Assembly (NCBI RefSeq): GCF_023277745.1
Contig: NZ_CP086322.1
Coordinates: 7,812,001 to 7,876,000 of the forward strand
From: Streptomyces halobius
GTDB taxonomy: Bacteria; Actinomycetota; Actinomycetes; Streptomycetales; Streptomycetaceae
DNA: 64,000 nucleotides
Reading direction: 5' to 3'
A program made the translations under genes and the position numbers. Positions 29,726 to 41,287 of the stretch are shown here, piece after piece (within the stretch, counting starts at the first letter, position 1; each line of letters starts with the position of its first letter). A model generated the notes under the pieces. The model did no database searches and was not told the origin of the DNA. It saw nothing but the letters and a program-made list of their open reading frames with translations.

Positions 29726-30909
29726 TTGAGCAGGTTGCGCTGGCTGACTGCGGGGGAGTCGCACGGCCCCGCCCTTGTTGCGACGCTGGAGGGGCTTCCC
29801 GCCGGCGTGCCGATCACCACTGAGCTGGTGGCGGACCACCTGGCCCGGCGGCGTCTTGGTTATGGCCGTGGTGCGCGGATGAAGTTCGAGCGTGATGAGA
29901 TCACGTTCCTGGGCGGGGTCCGGCACGGTCTGACGCTGGGCTCCCCGGTGGCGATCATGGTCGGTAACACCGAGTGGCCGAAGTGGGAGCAGGTGATGGC
30001 GGCCGACCCGGTGGACGAGGCGGAGCTGGCCGCGCTGGCCCGCAATGCGCCGCTGACCCGCCCCCGCCCCGGGCACGCCGACCTGGCCGGGATGCAGAAG
30101 TACGGTTTCGACGAGGCCCGCCCGGTCCTGGAGCGCGCCTCGGCCCGCGAGACCGCCGCCCGCGTCGCCCTCGGCGCCGTCGCCCGTTCCTTTCTGAAGG
30201 AGACGGCGGGGATCGAGATCGTCTCGCATGTGGCCGAGCTGGCCGCGGCGAAGGCCCCCTACGGCGTCTACCCCGAGCCGTCCGACGTCGAGAAGCTGGA
30301 CGCGGATCCGGTGCGCTGTCTGGACGCCGATGCGAGCAAGGCGATGGTCGCCGAGATCGACCAGGCCCACAAGGACGGGGACACGCTGGGCGGTGTGGTC
30401 GAGGTGCTGGCGTACGGCGTGCCGGTGGGCCTCGGGTCGCATGTGCACTGGGACCGTCGGCTGGACGCCCGGCTGGCCGCCGCGTTGATGGGTATCCAGG
30501 CGATCAAGGGTGTTGAGGTCGGCGATGGCTTTGACCTGGCGCGGGTGCCGGGGTCGAAGGCGCATGACGAGATCGTGGCGACGCGGGAGGGCGGGATCAC
30601 GCGTGCGTCGGGTCGCTCCGGTGGTACCGAGGGCGGGCTGTCGACCGGTGAACTGCTGCGTGTGCGTGCGGCGATGAAGCCGATCGCGACGGTGCCGCGT
30701 GCGCTGGCGACCGTGGATGTGACCACGGGTGAGGCGACGAAGGCGCATCATCAGCGGTCGGATGTGTGCGCGGTGCCGGCCGCCGGGATTGTCGCGGAGG
30801 CGATGGTGGCGCTGGTGTTGGCGGATGCGGTGGTGGAGAAGTTCGGCGGCGACAGTGTGCCGGAGACCCGTCGTAATGTGCGGGGCTTCCTCGACAATCT
30901 GGCGATCAA

Positions 30910-30913
<4 letters not shown>
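29726..30913 (+). CDS. aroC: Chorismate synthase
   Basis: AroC makes chorismate from EPSP with reduced FMN. The 395-residue protein starts [22 protein letters not shown] and contains [30 protein letters not shown] sequence, [17 protein letters not shown] and [19 protein letters not shown]. The start is the TTG at 29726, supported by GAGGAG at 29715-29720 and by the family N-terminus. The 210-base gap after aroE may hold its own promoter. The stop overlaps the aroK start as ATGA. Confidence 0.96.
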
Positions 30914-32555
<1,642 letters not shown>

Positions 32556-32615
32556 GCGAGCGGAGCGAGGGAAGCGTCAGAAGGTGCGCGCTTCGCGAAT
32601 GCGAGGCCGAGCGAC

Positions 32616-32790
32616 GCGTGGGGGTCCCCCCGGCCGAAGACCCCCAGCTACCGCTGGGAGGTGCCCCCAGGGGGAGTTTCGGCATGGGCGACGTGCGCGC
32701 TGCCGCCGGGCCGCGGACGACGGCGATGGTCGCACCGCTGCGCCGCGCGGGCGGAGACGGGGGTGCCCCCGGACGCGGTCCGGGGGAGAA
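32616..32790. repeat. Cluster of three palindromic repeats between aroB and aroQ
   Basis: Within the 250-base gap are GCGTGGGGGTCCCCCC at 32616, then CCCCCAGCTACCGCTGGGAG at 32640 with GTGCCCCCAG, which is nearly the reverse complement of the pdxT repeat, and GGGGGTGCCCCCGGACGCGG at 32759 with TCCGGGGGAG. All belong to the palindrome family of this window. They probably insert strong secondary structure into the mRNA between aroB and aroQ. Confidence 0.65.
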
Positions 32791-32805
32791 CGAAAGGGGC
32801 ACAGC

Positions 32806-33246
32806 ATGACCCGGCGGGTGCTCGTCCTCAACGGTCCCAACCTCGGCCGGCTGGGCTCGCGTGAGCCCGACGTGTACGGCGCCACCTCCTACGCCGGGCT
32901 GGTCGAGCAGTGCACCGCGCTCGGCCAGGAGCTGGGTTTCGAAGCGGAGGTCCGGGAGACCAACGACGAAGGGGAGATGGTCCGTTGGCTGCACGAAGCC
33001 GCCGACGGATCGATTCCGGTCGTGATCAACCCCGGTGCCTTCACGCACTATTCGTACGCGATGCGGGACGCGGCCGCCCAGCGCACCGCCCCGCTCATCG
33101 AGGTGCACATCTCCAACCCGTACGCACGCGAGGAGTTCCGGCACAATTCGGTGATCGCGGCGGTCGCCAGCGGTACGGTCGCCGGCTTCGGCGTCGGCTC
33201 GTACCGTCTCGCGCTCCGGGCGCTGGCCGAGGAGCTGGACACGTAG
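32806..33246 (+). CDS. aroQ: 3-dehydroquinate dehydratase, type II
   Basis: AroQ dehydrates 3-dehydroquinate. The 146-residue protein has the family length and motifs: [21 protein letters not shown] with the catalytic Tyr, [35 protein letters not shown] and [19 protein letters not shown] with the catalytic His. The ATG at 32806 has AAAGGGG upstream. It is separated from aroB by 250 bases of repeat sequence. Confidence 0.96.
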   Translation: MTRRVLVLNGPNLGRLGSREPDVYGATSYAGLVEQCTALGQELGFEAEVRETNDEGEMVRWLHEAADGSIPVVINPGAFTHYSYAMRDAAAQRTAPLIEVHISNPYAREEFRHNSVIAAVASGTVAGFGVGSYRLALRALAEELDT

Positions 33247-33584
33247 GCCGAAGGCCCTGCTCGCAGGCGGGTGTTCGGACTCGGGCGGCCGGACGGCCGG
33301 CGCGCCGGACCGGGCACTCCCCACCGCCTCCGGACGTTTCTCCACCGGGCTCCGGGGGTGGGGACACCACTCGGCGCGAGCTGGCAGAGTACCGTTCGCA
33401 GGAGTAGACCCACGCCGACGGCTGTGGAGCGCAACGGCCCTCCCGGGCCGGTCGGTTACCGCACGACGCACCGGGTGGCCCGGGACCACGCCGCCCGGCG
33501 CCCGGGGAACCGCCCGGGGGCCGTCTCCAGTGTCAGCTGGGGGAGCACCGCACCACGTCGGCCGCACGAGACGGAGAGCGCCGG
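33247..33584. other. 338-base gap after aroQ, no gene seen
   Basis: Apart from a very weak promoter-like pair (CTGGCA at 33381, TAGACC at 33405, 18 bases apart) I see no gene, RNA or clear terminator. The sequence is GC-rich with short inverted repeats such as CCGGACGGCCGGCGCGCCGG around 33290. The downstream gene presumably has its promoter here. Confidence 0.4.
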
Positions 33585-34490
33585 ATGCAGTACGCAGTGG
33601 GGGCTCCGCTGCCATCGCCCCAGGGGAAGGCGCCGGGACGGGCGGAGTACGGTGCCACGATGAGCTGGACCCCCCACCACGGCCGGCCCGTCCCGCCCGG
33701 CTCCCCGCCGTCCCCAGCGACCCCGCCCGCCCCGCCGGCTCCCGCCGCGCCCCCCGCCCGGCCCCCCGCTCCCGGCCAGGGCACCCCGGGCGGCGGCTGG
33801 ATCGGCCCCGCGCCCCAGCAGGCCCCGCCCGCCCCGCACAGCACCGACATCACCGGCCATGTCCAACTGCCGCCGGGCGCCCCGGTGGCACTGCCCAGCC
33901 CGCCCGCCGACACCGCCGCGGCGGACGCCGCGCACGCCGCCGTCGCGGTGCTGCTGATCGGCCCGGCGGGCGCCGGCAAGACCAGCGTCGCCCGCCACTG
34001 GGCCGACACCCGGCGGGTGCCCACCGCGCACATCAGCCTCGACGACGTCCGCGAATGGGTCCGTTCCGGCTTCGCCGACCCGCAGTCGGGGTGGAACGAC
34101 AACTCCGAGGCGCAGTACCGCCTCGCTCGCCGCACCTGCGGCTTCGCGGCCCGTAACTTCCTCGCCAACGGCATCTCCTGCATCCTCGACGACGCCGTCT
34201 TCCCGGACCGGCCGGTCGTCGGCCTCGGCGGCTGGAAACGCCATGTGGGTCCCGGCCTGCTGCCGATCGTGCTGCTGCCGGGCCTGGAGATCGTCCTGGA
34301 GCGCAACGCCCGGCGCACCGGCAACCGCCGGCTGTCCGACGAGGAGGTGGCCCGGATCCACGGCCGGATGGCCGGCTGGTACGGCTCCGGACTGCCGATC
34401 ATCGACAATTCCCAGCATGATGTCGCCACCACGGTGCGGGTGCTGGACGATGTCGTCGCCCGCAGCATCGCCAGCCCGCCCAGCTGGTAG
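33585..34490 (+). CDS. P-loop kinase-like ATPase with a Pro/Ala-rich N-terminus
   Basis: The 301-residue protein has about 110 N-terminal residues dominated by Pro, Ala and Gly, then an AAA_33-type P-loop domain: LLIGPAGAGKTSVARHWAD near residue 122, ISLDDVREWVRSGFADP, and a final kinase-like lid region RRTGNRRLSDEEVARIHGRM. The fold is related to small-molecule and polynucleotide kinases and to zeta-type kinases, but no partner antitoxin is present. Substrate unknown. The ATG at 33585 has GGAGAG upstream; an ATG at 33660 is the alternative. Its neighbour is the M24-like gene. Confidence 0.8.
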   Translation: MQYAVGAPLPSPQGKAPGRAEYGATMSWTPHHGRPVPPGSPPSPATPPAPPAPAAPPARPPAPGQGTPGGGWIGPAPQQAPPAPHSTDITGHVQLPPGAPVALPSPPADTAAADAAHAAVAVLLIGPAGAGKTSVARHWADTRRVPTAHISLDDVREWVRSGFADPQSGWNDNSEAQYRLARRTCGFAARNFLANGISCILDDAVFPDRPVVGLGGWKRHVGPGLLPIVLLPGLEIVLERNARRTGNRRLSDEEVARIHGRMAGWYGSGLPIIDNSQHDVATTVRVLDDVVARSIASPPSW

Positions 34491-34573
34491 CCCGACCCGG
34501 CGGCGCCGGTGTGCGTCCCCCGGGCGGGGGCTCTCGACCGGCCGCCCGCCAGGTCCGGTCGTACGCTCGGGAT

Positions 34574-35680
34574 ATGTCCGAGTTGTACGCGGTCCGACGC
34601 ACGCGGCTGCGCGACCGCGCAGCCGGGGCCGGAAGCGTCGCCGCACTGATCTCGCGCCCGCCCAACGTCCGCTACCTCACCGGCTGCGCGCCCTCCGGGG
34701 CCGCGCTGCTGCTGGGGCCGGGCGAGGACATTCTGATCTGCGGCAGGCCGCTGAGCGGCGACCCGTCCGAAGGACGCCCCGCCGACGACGTACGGGTGTC
34801 CGTACTGCCCACCCGTGGCGGTGACCCGGTCGTCGCCGGCGCCGATCTGGCCGCGAAGGCCGGCGCGGACACCCTCGCCGTCGAGGAGCACCACCTCACC
34901 GTCAGCCGGCACCGGGCCCTCTCCCAGGTCGCGCCCCGGCTGCGGCTCACCGACCTGGCCTGCGCGGTCGAGGCGCAGCGGCTGGTCAAGGACGACGACG
35001 AGATCGCCTGTCTGCGGATCGCCGCCGAGATCACCGATCACGCCCTCGGCGAACTCCTGGAGTCGATCCTCGTCGGCCGCACCGAGCGGCATCTCGCGCT
35101 CGAACTGGAGCGCCGGCTCGTCGACCACGGCGCGGACGGCCCGGCTTTCCCCACCTCGGTCGCGGCCGGCCAGAACGCCGGCCGCCCCGGACATCTGCCG
35201 ACCGACCGGCGGGTGGAGGAGGGCGACTTCCTCAGCGTCGGCCTGGGCGCCAACTACCGCGGCTATCGCTGCGAGATCGGCCGGACCTTCGTCATCGGCA
35301 CCACCCCGGCGGACTGGCAGATCGAACTGTACGATCTCGTCTTCGCGGCCCAGCGGGCCGGCCGGGAGGCGCTCGCGCCGGGGGTGGAATGCCGCGAAGT
35401 GGACCGGGTGACCCGCCATCTGCTGGAAGCGGCGGGGTACCGCGAGGGGCTCGGACCGTGGACCGGGCACGGCGTGGGACTCGAAATCGACGAGGACCCT
35501 CAGTTGTCGCCCGCTGCCATGGGTAAACTGGACGCTTGCGTGCCGGTCACCGTCGATCCGGGGGTTCACCTCCCGGGCCGCGGTGGTGTCCGGATCGACG
35601 ACACACTCGTCGTCCGCTCCGAGGCGGACGGCGGGCCCGAGCTACTCACGATCACGACCAAGGAGCTGCTCGCGCTGTGA
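34574..35680 (+). CDS. M24 (aminopeptidase P/prolidase)-fold protein with altered metal site
   Basis: The 368-residue protein has the creatinase-like N-terminal domain and a C-terminal pita-bread domain (residues about 150-365). Compared with aminopeptidase P ligands Asp, Asp, His, Glu, Glu, this protein shows LSVGLGANYRGYRCEIGRTF (Gly and Glu), GHGVGLEIDEDP (His kept), VTVDPGVHLPG (Asp) and VRIDDTLVV (Asp). Four of five ligands differ, so two-metal peptidase activity is doubtful. The ATG at 34574 was chosen over an upstream GTG. efp follows, as prolidase-like genes often do in actinobacteria. Confidence 0.85.
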   Translation: MSELYAVRRTRLRDRAAGAGSVAALISRPPNVRYLTGCAPSGAALLLGPGEDILICGRPLSGDPSEGRPADDVRVSVLPTRGGDPVVAGADLAAKAGADTLAVEEHHLTVSRHRALSQVAPRLRLTDLACAVEAQRLVKDDDEIACLRIAAEITDHALGELLESILVGRTERHLALELERRLVDHGADGPAFPTSVAAGQNAGRPGHLPTDRRVEEGDFLSVGLGANYRGYRCEIGRTFVIGTTPADWQIELYDLVFAAQRAGREALAPGVECREVDRVTRHLLEAAGYREGLGPWTGHGVGLEIDEDPQLSPAAMGKLDACVPVTVDPGVHLPGRGGVRIDDTLVVRSEADGGPELLTITTKELLAL

Positions 35681-35746
35681 GCCGCAGGGTTCACCGCGTA
35701 CGGCTTCGAGGTACCCACCACCTGCAGTCCAGGAGATTCCGCAACC

Positions 35747-36313
35747 GTGGCTTCCACGAACGACCTCAAGAACGGCATGGTGCTCAAGCTCGACGGCGGC
35801 CAGCTCTGGTCCGTCGTCGAGTTCCAGCACGTCAAGCCCGGCAAGGGCCCCGCCTTCGTCCGCACCAAGCTGAAGAACGTGCTCTCCGGGAAGGTCGTCG
35901 ACAAGACCTTCAACGCCGGAGTGAAGGTCGAGACGGCCACTGTCGACAAGCGCGACATGCAGTTCTCCTACATGGACGGCGACTACTTCGTCTTCATGGA
36001 CATGGAGACCTACGACCAGCTGCACGTCGACCGCAAGGCCGTCGGCGACGCCGCGAACTACCTGGTCGAGGGCTTCGAGGCGACCGTCGCACAGCACGAG
36101 GGCGAGGTGCTCTACGTCGAGCTGCCCGCCGCGGTCGAGCTGACCGTCAAGGAGACCGAGCCGGGTCTCCAGGGTGACCGTTCCACGGGCGGCACCAAGC
36201 CCGCCGAGCTGGAGACCGGCCACTCCATCCAGGTGCCGCTGTTCATCACGACCGGCGAGAAGATCAAGGTCGACACCCGCTCCGGTGACTACCTCGGTCG
36301 GGTGAGCAGCTAA
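35747..36313 (+). CDS. efp: Translation elongation factor P
   Basis: EF-P relieves ribosome stalling at proline runs. The 188-residue protein has three beta-barrel domains; the tip loop reads [10 protein letters not shown] with Lys33 between P31 and P35. The PGKGP loop is the form described for actinobacteria, in which the lysine works without modification, in agreement with the absence of modification genes nearby. The GTG at 35747 has CAGGAG upstream. nusB follows after two bases. Confidence 0.97.
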   Translation: MASTNDLKNGMVLKLDGGQLWSVVEFQHVKPGKGPAFVRTKLKNVLSGKVVDKTFNAGVKVETATVDKRDMQFSYMDGDYFVFMDMETYDQLHVDRKAVGDAANYLVEGFEATVAQHEGEVLYVELPAAVELTVKETEPGLQGDRSTGGTKPAELETGHSIQVPLFITTGEKIKVDTRSGDYLGRVSS

Positions 36314-36315
36314 CT

Positions 36316-36750
36316 GTGGCCGCCCGCAACAAGGCCCGTAAGCGCGCCTTCCAGATCCTCTTCGAGGCAGATCAGCGCGGCGCCGACGTGCAGTCCGTGC
36401 TGGCGGACTGGATGCGACACGCCCGGACCGACCCCCGGCAGCCGCCGGTGCACGAATACACCCTGGAGCTGGTCGAGGGGTACGCGGACCACACCGACCG
36501 GATCGACGACCTGATCTCGACCTACTCCGTCGACTGGGCGCTGGACCGGATGCCGGTCGTCGACCGCAACATCCTGCGGCTCTCGGCGTACGAGCTGATC
36601 TGGGTGGACGACACGCCGGACGCGGTGGTGATCGACGAGGCGGTGCAGCTCGCCAAGGAGTTCTCCACGGACGAGTCCCCGGCCTTCGTCAACGGCCTCC
36701 TGGGCCGCCTCAAGGACCTCAAGCCGAGTCTGCGGCGTGAGGCCGGCTAG
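36316..36750 (+). CDS. nusB: Transcription antitermination protein NusB
   Basis: NusB with NusE binds boxA RNA in rRNA operons. The 144-residue protein has the all-helical NusB fold: RNKARKRAFQILFEADQRG at the N-terminus, WALDRMPVVDRNILRLSAYEL and the final FSTDESPAFVNGLLGRLKDL. The GTG at 36316 lies two bases after the efp stop, so the two are translationally coupled. Confidence 0.96.
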   Translation: MAARNKARKRAFQILFEADQRGADVQSVLADWMRHARTDPRQPPVHEYTLELVEGYADHTDRIDDLISTYSVDWALDRMPVVDRNILRLSAYELIWVDDTPDAVVIDEAVQLAKEFSTDESPAFVNGLLGRLKDLKPSLRREAG

Positions 36751-36772
36751 ACGGACGGCAGAGCGCACGACA

Positions 36773-36805
36773 GGGCCCGGAGCGACGCTTGGATGCTCCG
36801 GGCCC
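36773..36805. terminator. Bidirectional terminator between nusB and bldD
   Basis: GGGCCCGGAGC at 36773-36783 and GCTCCGGGCCC at 36795-36805 form a perfect 11-bp stem with an 11-base loop. It lies between the convergent nusB and bldD genes. No gene is seen in the remaining 190 bases. Confidence 0.7.
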
Positions 36806-36995
36806 TTCGTATGCCCGCGTATGCCCGCAGGGGGGCGTCCGGGGCCTTGGGGACGATATGCCGTCGGGGACGGGGTGCCTTGCCGCGGCGCGAGTCGCGC
36901 CGACCCGACACCGGCTCCGGGCACAGAAGAACCGCCGCCCCGGTGGCCGGAGCGGCGGTACGTTTCTGCAGGTGGTGTACAGATGGCGGGCCGGG

Positions 36996-37496
36996 TCAGA
37001 TCTCCTCGTGCGTCACCGCGCGACGGGCGTCCGCGTCCAGCACGCCCCAGCTGATCAGCTGCTCGGTGAGCACCGAGGGCGACTGGTCGTAGATCACCGC
37101 GAGGGTGCGCAGATCGTCCTGACGGATCGAGAGGACCTTGCCGTTGTAGTCGCCGCGCTGGCTCTGGATCGTGGCGGCGTAGCGCTGCAGCGGGCCGGCC
37201 TTGTCCTGCGGGACATGGGCGAGCCGCTCCAGGTCCAGCACCAGCTTCGGTGGCGGCTCGGCGGCACCGCCGGGGGTCGTGCCCGGCAGGAGCTCCTGCA
37301 CCGGCACGCCGTAGAAGTCCGCGAGCTCGGCGAGGCGCTGCACGGTCACGGCACGGTCGCCGCGCTCGTAGGACCCGACCACCACGGCCTTCCAACGGCC
37401 CTGGGACTTCTCCTCGACACCGTGGAGAGAGAGGCCCTGCTGGGTGCGGATGGCGCGGAGCTTGGCCCCGAGCTGTTTGGCGTATTCGCTGGACAT
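36996..37496 (-). CDS. bldD: Developmental master regulator BldD
   Basis: BldD represses sporulation genes during vegetative growth when loaded with cyclic di-GMP. The 166-residue protein has an N-terminal Xre-type HTH (LGAKLRAIRTQQGLSLHGVE and AVVVGSYERGDRAVT) and a C-terminal domain with both nucleotide-binding signatures, R114-G-D116 and R125-Q-D-D128, in QRGDYNGKVLSIRQDD. All residues known to bind the cyclic di-GMP tetramer are kept. The ATG is at 37496. A candidate BldD site lies 48 bases upstream, in agreement with known autoregulation. Confidence 0.97.
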   Translation of the reverse strand: MSSEYAKQLGAKLRAIRTQQGLSLHGVEEKSQGRWKAVVVGSYERGDRAVTVQRLAELADFYGVPVQELLPGTTPGGAAEPPPKLVLDLERLAHVPQDKAGPLQRYAATIQSQRGDYNGKVLSIRQDDLRTLAVIYDQSPSVLTEQLISWGVLDADARRAVTHEEI

Positions 37497-37543
37497 AAAG
37501 CTCCCCAGACAGCTGTATCGATATGCGGCTCCGCCGCGGGCTG

Positions 37544-37558
37544 GTAACTCACTGTGAG
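37544..37558. promoter_or_regulatory. Candidate BldD operator at its own promoter
   Basis: GTAACTCACTGTGAG fits the pseudo-palindromic BldD consensus nTnACnC(A/T)GnGTnAn at all fixed positions but one. It lies between bldD and the divergent pyrR. BldD is known to repress its own gene in Streptomyces. The effect on pyrR, if any, is unknown. Confidence 0.55.
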
Positions 37559-37674
37559 GTTACGCAGCGTAATCTGACTTCGTCAAGCCGAATGGGCCAG
37601 ACCATCGCCCGTCAGGGGTGCGATCCGGTCTCGGGAGGCTCCCTGGTACCCTGAGCCTCGTAATTTCGACGTCC

Positions 37675-38308
<634 letters not shown>

Positions 38309-38409
38309 CGCATCAGGTACGGACCCGGTGGCCCGGCGTCATCGGGGGTCGCGCCTCTGCCTGCTCGACGGACATTCCCGTACACCTCCCTCACTCACGG
38401 AGACACCGG

Positions 38410-39402
38410 ATGAAGCGTCACCTCATCTCGGCCGCCGACCTCACGCGCGACGACGCCGTTCTGATCCTCGACACCGCCGAGGAGATGGCACGGGTCGCGG
38501 ACCGGCCGATCAAGAAGCTCCCCACCCTGCGCGGACGCACCGTCGTCAACCTCTTCTTCGAGGACTCGACCCGTACGCGGATCTCCTTCGAGGCCGCGGC
38601 GAAGCGGCTCTCCGCCGATGTCATCAACTTCTCCGCCAAGGGGTCGTCGGTGTCCAAGGGCGAGTCGCTCAAGGACACCGCGCTCACCCTGGAGGCGATG
38701 GGCGCGGACGCCGTCGTCATCCGGCACCACGACTCCGGCGCCCCGCACCGCCTGGCGACCTCCGGCTGGATCGGCGGCTCCGTGGTCAACGCCGGTGACG
38801 GCACCCATGAGCACCCCACCCAGGCGCTGCTGGACGCCTTCACGATGCGCCGCCGGCTGGTCGGCGAGGACGCCGGCCTCGGCCAGGACCTGTCCGGCCG
38901 CCGGATCACCGTCGTCGGCGACATCCTGCACAGCCGGGTGGCCCGCTCCAACGTCCATCTGCTGACCACGCTCGGTGCCGAGGTCACCCTGGTCGCGCCG
39001 CCGACCCTGGTGCCGTACGGGGTGGAGCGGTGGCCCTGTGAGGTCTCGTACGACCTGGACTCCGTGGTCGCCAAGTCGGACGCGGTGATGATGCTGCGCG
39101 TCCAGCGGGAGCGGATGCACGCGGCGTTCTTCCCGACCGAGCGGGAGTACGCGCGGCGCTACGGCCTCGACGGCGACCGGATGGCCCGGATGCCGGAACA
39201 CGCGGTCGTGATGCACCCCGGCCCGATGAACCGCGGCATGGAGATCACCGCCGAGGTCGCCGATTCGCCGCGCTGCACCGCCGTCGAACAGGTCGCCAAC
39301 GGTGTCAGCATCCGTATGGCGGTCCTCTATCTGCTTCTGGGCGGCAATGAGCCCGCCGTCACCGCCGCCAGCACGCCCACCGAGGAGAGCAAGCAGTCAT
39401 GA
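38410..39402 (+). CDS. pyrB: Aspartate carbamoyltransferase catalytic subunit
   Basis: PyrB joins carbamoyl phosphate and aspartate in the first committed pyrimidine step. The 330-residue protein has [19 protein letters not shown] with the carbamoyl-phosphate site, [39 protein letters not shown], the aspartate-domain core [12 protein letters not shown] and [12 protein letters not shown]. The ATG at 38410 has GGAGA upstream. No separate regulatory subunit is encoded, as usual in actinobacteria. The stop overlaps pyrC as ATGA. Confidence 0.97.
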   Translation: MKRHLISAADLTRDDAVLILDTAEEMARVADRPIKKLPTLRGRTVVNLFFEDSTRTRISFEAAAKRLSADVINFSAKGSSVSKGESLKDTALTLEAMGADAVVIRHHDSGAPHRLATSGWIGGSVVNAGDGTHEHPTQALLDAFTMRRRLVGEDAGLGQDLSGRRITVVGDILHSRVARSNVHLLTTLGAEVTLVAPPTLVPYGVERWPCEVSYDLDSVVAKSDAVMMLRVQRERMHAAFFPTEREYARRYGLDGDRMARMPEHAVVMHPGPMNRGMEITAEVADSPRCTAVEQVANGVSIRMAVLYLLLGGNEPAVTAASTPTEESKQS

Positions 39403-40694
39403 CGAAGATCCTTATCCGCGGGGCGAAGATCCTCGGTGGCGCGCCGCAGGATGTGGTGATCGTCGACGAGACCATCACCGCCGTCGGCACCGACCTCACC
39501 GTTTCCAGCGGGGAGGGCGCACAGGTCATCGAGGCGGACGGCAAGATCCTGCTGCCGGGCCTGGTCGATCTGCACACCCATCTGCGGGAGCCGGGCCGCG
39601 AGGACTCCGAAACCGTGCTGACCGGCACCAAGGCCGCGGCCGTCGGCGGCTTCACCGCCGTGCACGCGATGGCCAACACCTTCCCCGTCGCCGACACCGC
39701 CGGCGTCGTCGAGCAGGTCTGGCGGCTGGGCAAGGAGTCCGGCTACTGCGACGTGCAGCCGGTCGGCGCCGTCACCGTCGGCCTGGAGGGCAAGAAGCTC
39801 GCCGAGCTGGGCGCGATGCACGACTCCGCGGCCGGTGTCCGGGTCTTCTCCGACGACGGCAAGTGCGTCGACGACGCCGTCATCATGCGGCGCGCCCTGG
39901 AGTATGTGAAGGCGTTCGACGGCGTCGTCGCGCAGCACGCCCAGGAGCCCCGGCTCACCGAGGGCGCCCAGATGAACGAGGGCATCGTCTCCGCCGAGCT
40001 GGGACTCGGCGGCTGGCCCGCGGTCGCCGAGGAGTCGATCATCGCCCGCGATGTGCTGCTCGCCGCGCACGTCGGCTCCCGGGTGCACATCTGCCACCTC
40101 TCCACCGCCGGTTCCGTCGAGCTGGTCCGCTGGGCCAAGTCCAAGGGCTGGAACGTCACCGCCGAGGTCACCCCGCACCACCTGCTGCTCACCGACGAGC
40201 TGGTCCGCAGCTACAACCCGGTCTACAAGGTGAACCCGCCGCTGCGCACCGAAGCCGACGTGCTGGCGCTGCGCGAGGCGCTGGCCGACGGCACCATCGA
40301 CTGCGTCGCCACCGACCACGCCCCGCACCCGCACGAGGACAAGGACTGCGAGTGGGGCGCCGCGGCCATGGGCATGGTCGGCCTGGAGACCGCGCTCTCC
40401 GTCGTCCAGCACACGATGGTCGACAACGGGCTCCTGGACTGGGCCGGTGTCGCCGAGCGGATGTCCTTCCGTCCCGCGCGCATCGGCCGCCTCGAAGGCC
40501 ACGGACGGCCCATCGCGGCCGGTGAGCCTGCCAACCTCACGCTGGTCGATTCCGCTTACCGTGGAGTGGTGGACCCCGCGGGCTTCGCCTCGCGCAGCCG
40601 TAACACCCCCTACGAGGGCCGTGAGCTGCCGGGACGCGTCAGCCACACGTTCCTGCGGGGCCGGGCAACGGTCGTCGACGGGAAGCTGGCGTGA
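39399..40694 (+). CDS. pyrC: Dihydroorotase, class I
   Basis: PyrC cyclises carbamoyl aspartate to dihydroorotate. The 431-residue amidohydrolase has the metal ligands in [28 protein letters not shown], the [10 protein letters not shown] histidine, [10 protein letters not shown] and [13 protein letters not shown] with the catalytic aspartate. It starts with the ATG overlapping pyrB, and its stop overlaps the next start codon, so the chain of translational coupling continues. Confidence 0.96.
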   Translation: MTKILIRGAKILGGAPQDVVIVDETITAVGTDLTVSSGEGAQVIEADGKILLPGLVDLHTHLREPGREDSETVLTGTKAAAVGGFTAVHAMANTFPVADTAGVVEQVWRLGKESGYCDVQPVGAVTVGLEGKKLAELGAMHDSAAGVRVFSDDGKCVDDAVIMRRALEYVKAFDGVVAQHAQEPRLTEGAQMNEGIVSAELGLGGWPAVAEESIIARDVLLAAHVGSRVHICHLSTAGSVELVRWAKSKGWNVTAEVTPHHLLLTDELVRSYNPVYKVNPPLRTEADVLALREALADGTIDCVATDHAPHPHEDKDCEWGAAAMGMVGLETALSVVQHTMVDNGLLDWAGVAERMSFRPARIGRLEGHGRPIAAGEPANLTLVDSAYRGVVDPAGFASRSRNTPYEGRELPGRVSHTFLRGRATVVDGKLA

Positions 40695-41287
40695 CTCCTC
40701 CACTCCTCCACCTGGCCGCGGCGCAGCAGTCCGCGCCGGTCACCGACTGGTCCGCGCGGATCGCCTGGACCGTCGGCCTGCTGGTCTTCGTCGTCTTCGT
40801 CTACTGGCTGATGCGGGAGGGCTGGAAGTGGCGCGGCAGGCTCCAGGGCGATCTGCCCGAGCTGCCGTCCACCCCCGCCGAACCGGGCGAGCCACAGCTC
40901 ACGATGACCGGCCGCTACCACGGCTCCACCACCGCGGGGCAGTGGCTGGACCGGATCGTCGCCCGCGGCCTCGGCACCCGTAGCCGAGCCGAACTGTCCC
41001 TGACCGACCAGGGCCTGGACGTCGTACGGCCGGGCGCGCAGGACTTCTTCGTGCCGGCCGCCGCACTGCGCGGCGCCCGCCTCGACAAGGGCATCGCCGG
41101 CAAGGTCCTGCCCGAGGGCGGCCTGCTGATCGTCACCTGGGCGCACGGGGACAAGGAGATCGACTCCGGATTCCGCTCCGACCGGGCGGGCGAGCACCCG
41201 GCCTGGGCCGAGGCCCTCAACAAGCTCGGCACCGCCGAGCACAGCACCAGCACCACCGAGCACAACGAAACGGAAGGCGCACGATGA
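40691..41287 (+). CDS. Membrane protein with a PH-like domain, inside the pyr operon
   Basis: The 198-residue protein has one membrane segment near the N-terminus ([18 protein letters not shown], about 26-43), then a Pro-rich linker and a probable PH-like beta domain (about 65-180: [42 protein letters not shown]). Function is unknown. It overlaps pyrC by four bases and carA by four bases, so it is translated as part of the pyrimidine operon. The same insertion occurs in other streptomycetes as far as I recall, which suggests an operon-linked role and not chance. Confidence 0.8.
   Translation: MTPPLLHLAAAQQSAPVTDWSARIAWTVGLLVFVVFVYWLMREGWKWRGRLQGDLPELPSTPAEPGEPQLTMTGRYHGSTTAGQWLDRIVARGLGTRSRAELSLTDQGLDVVRPGAQDFFVPAAALRGARLDKGIAGKVLPEGGLLIVTWAHGDKEIDSGFRSDRAGEHPAWAEALNKLGTAEHSTSTTEHNETEGAR

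Noticed and set aside
33271..33663. Possible small gene after aroQ
   Set aside because: Arg/Pro/Gly-rich, no ribosome site, no motif, and overlaps the start of the P-loop gene.
33585..34490. Zeta toxin of a toxin-antitoxin pair
   Set aside because: The P-loop domain is related but no antitoxin gene is adjacent, and the key zeta substrate residues cannot be recognised.
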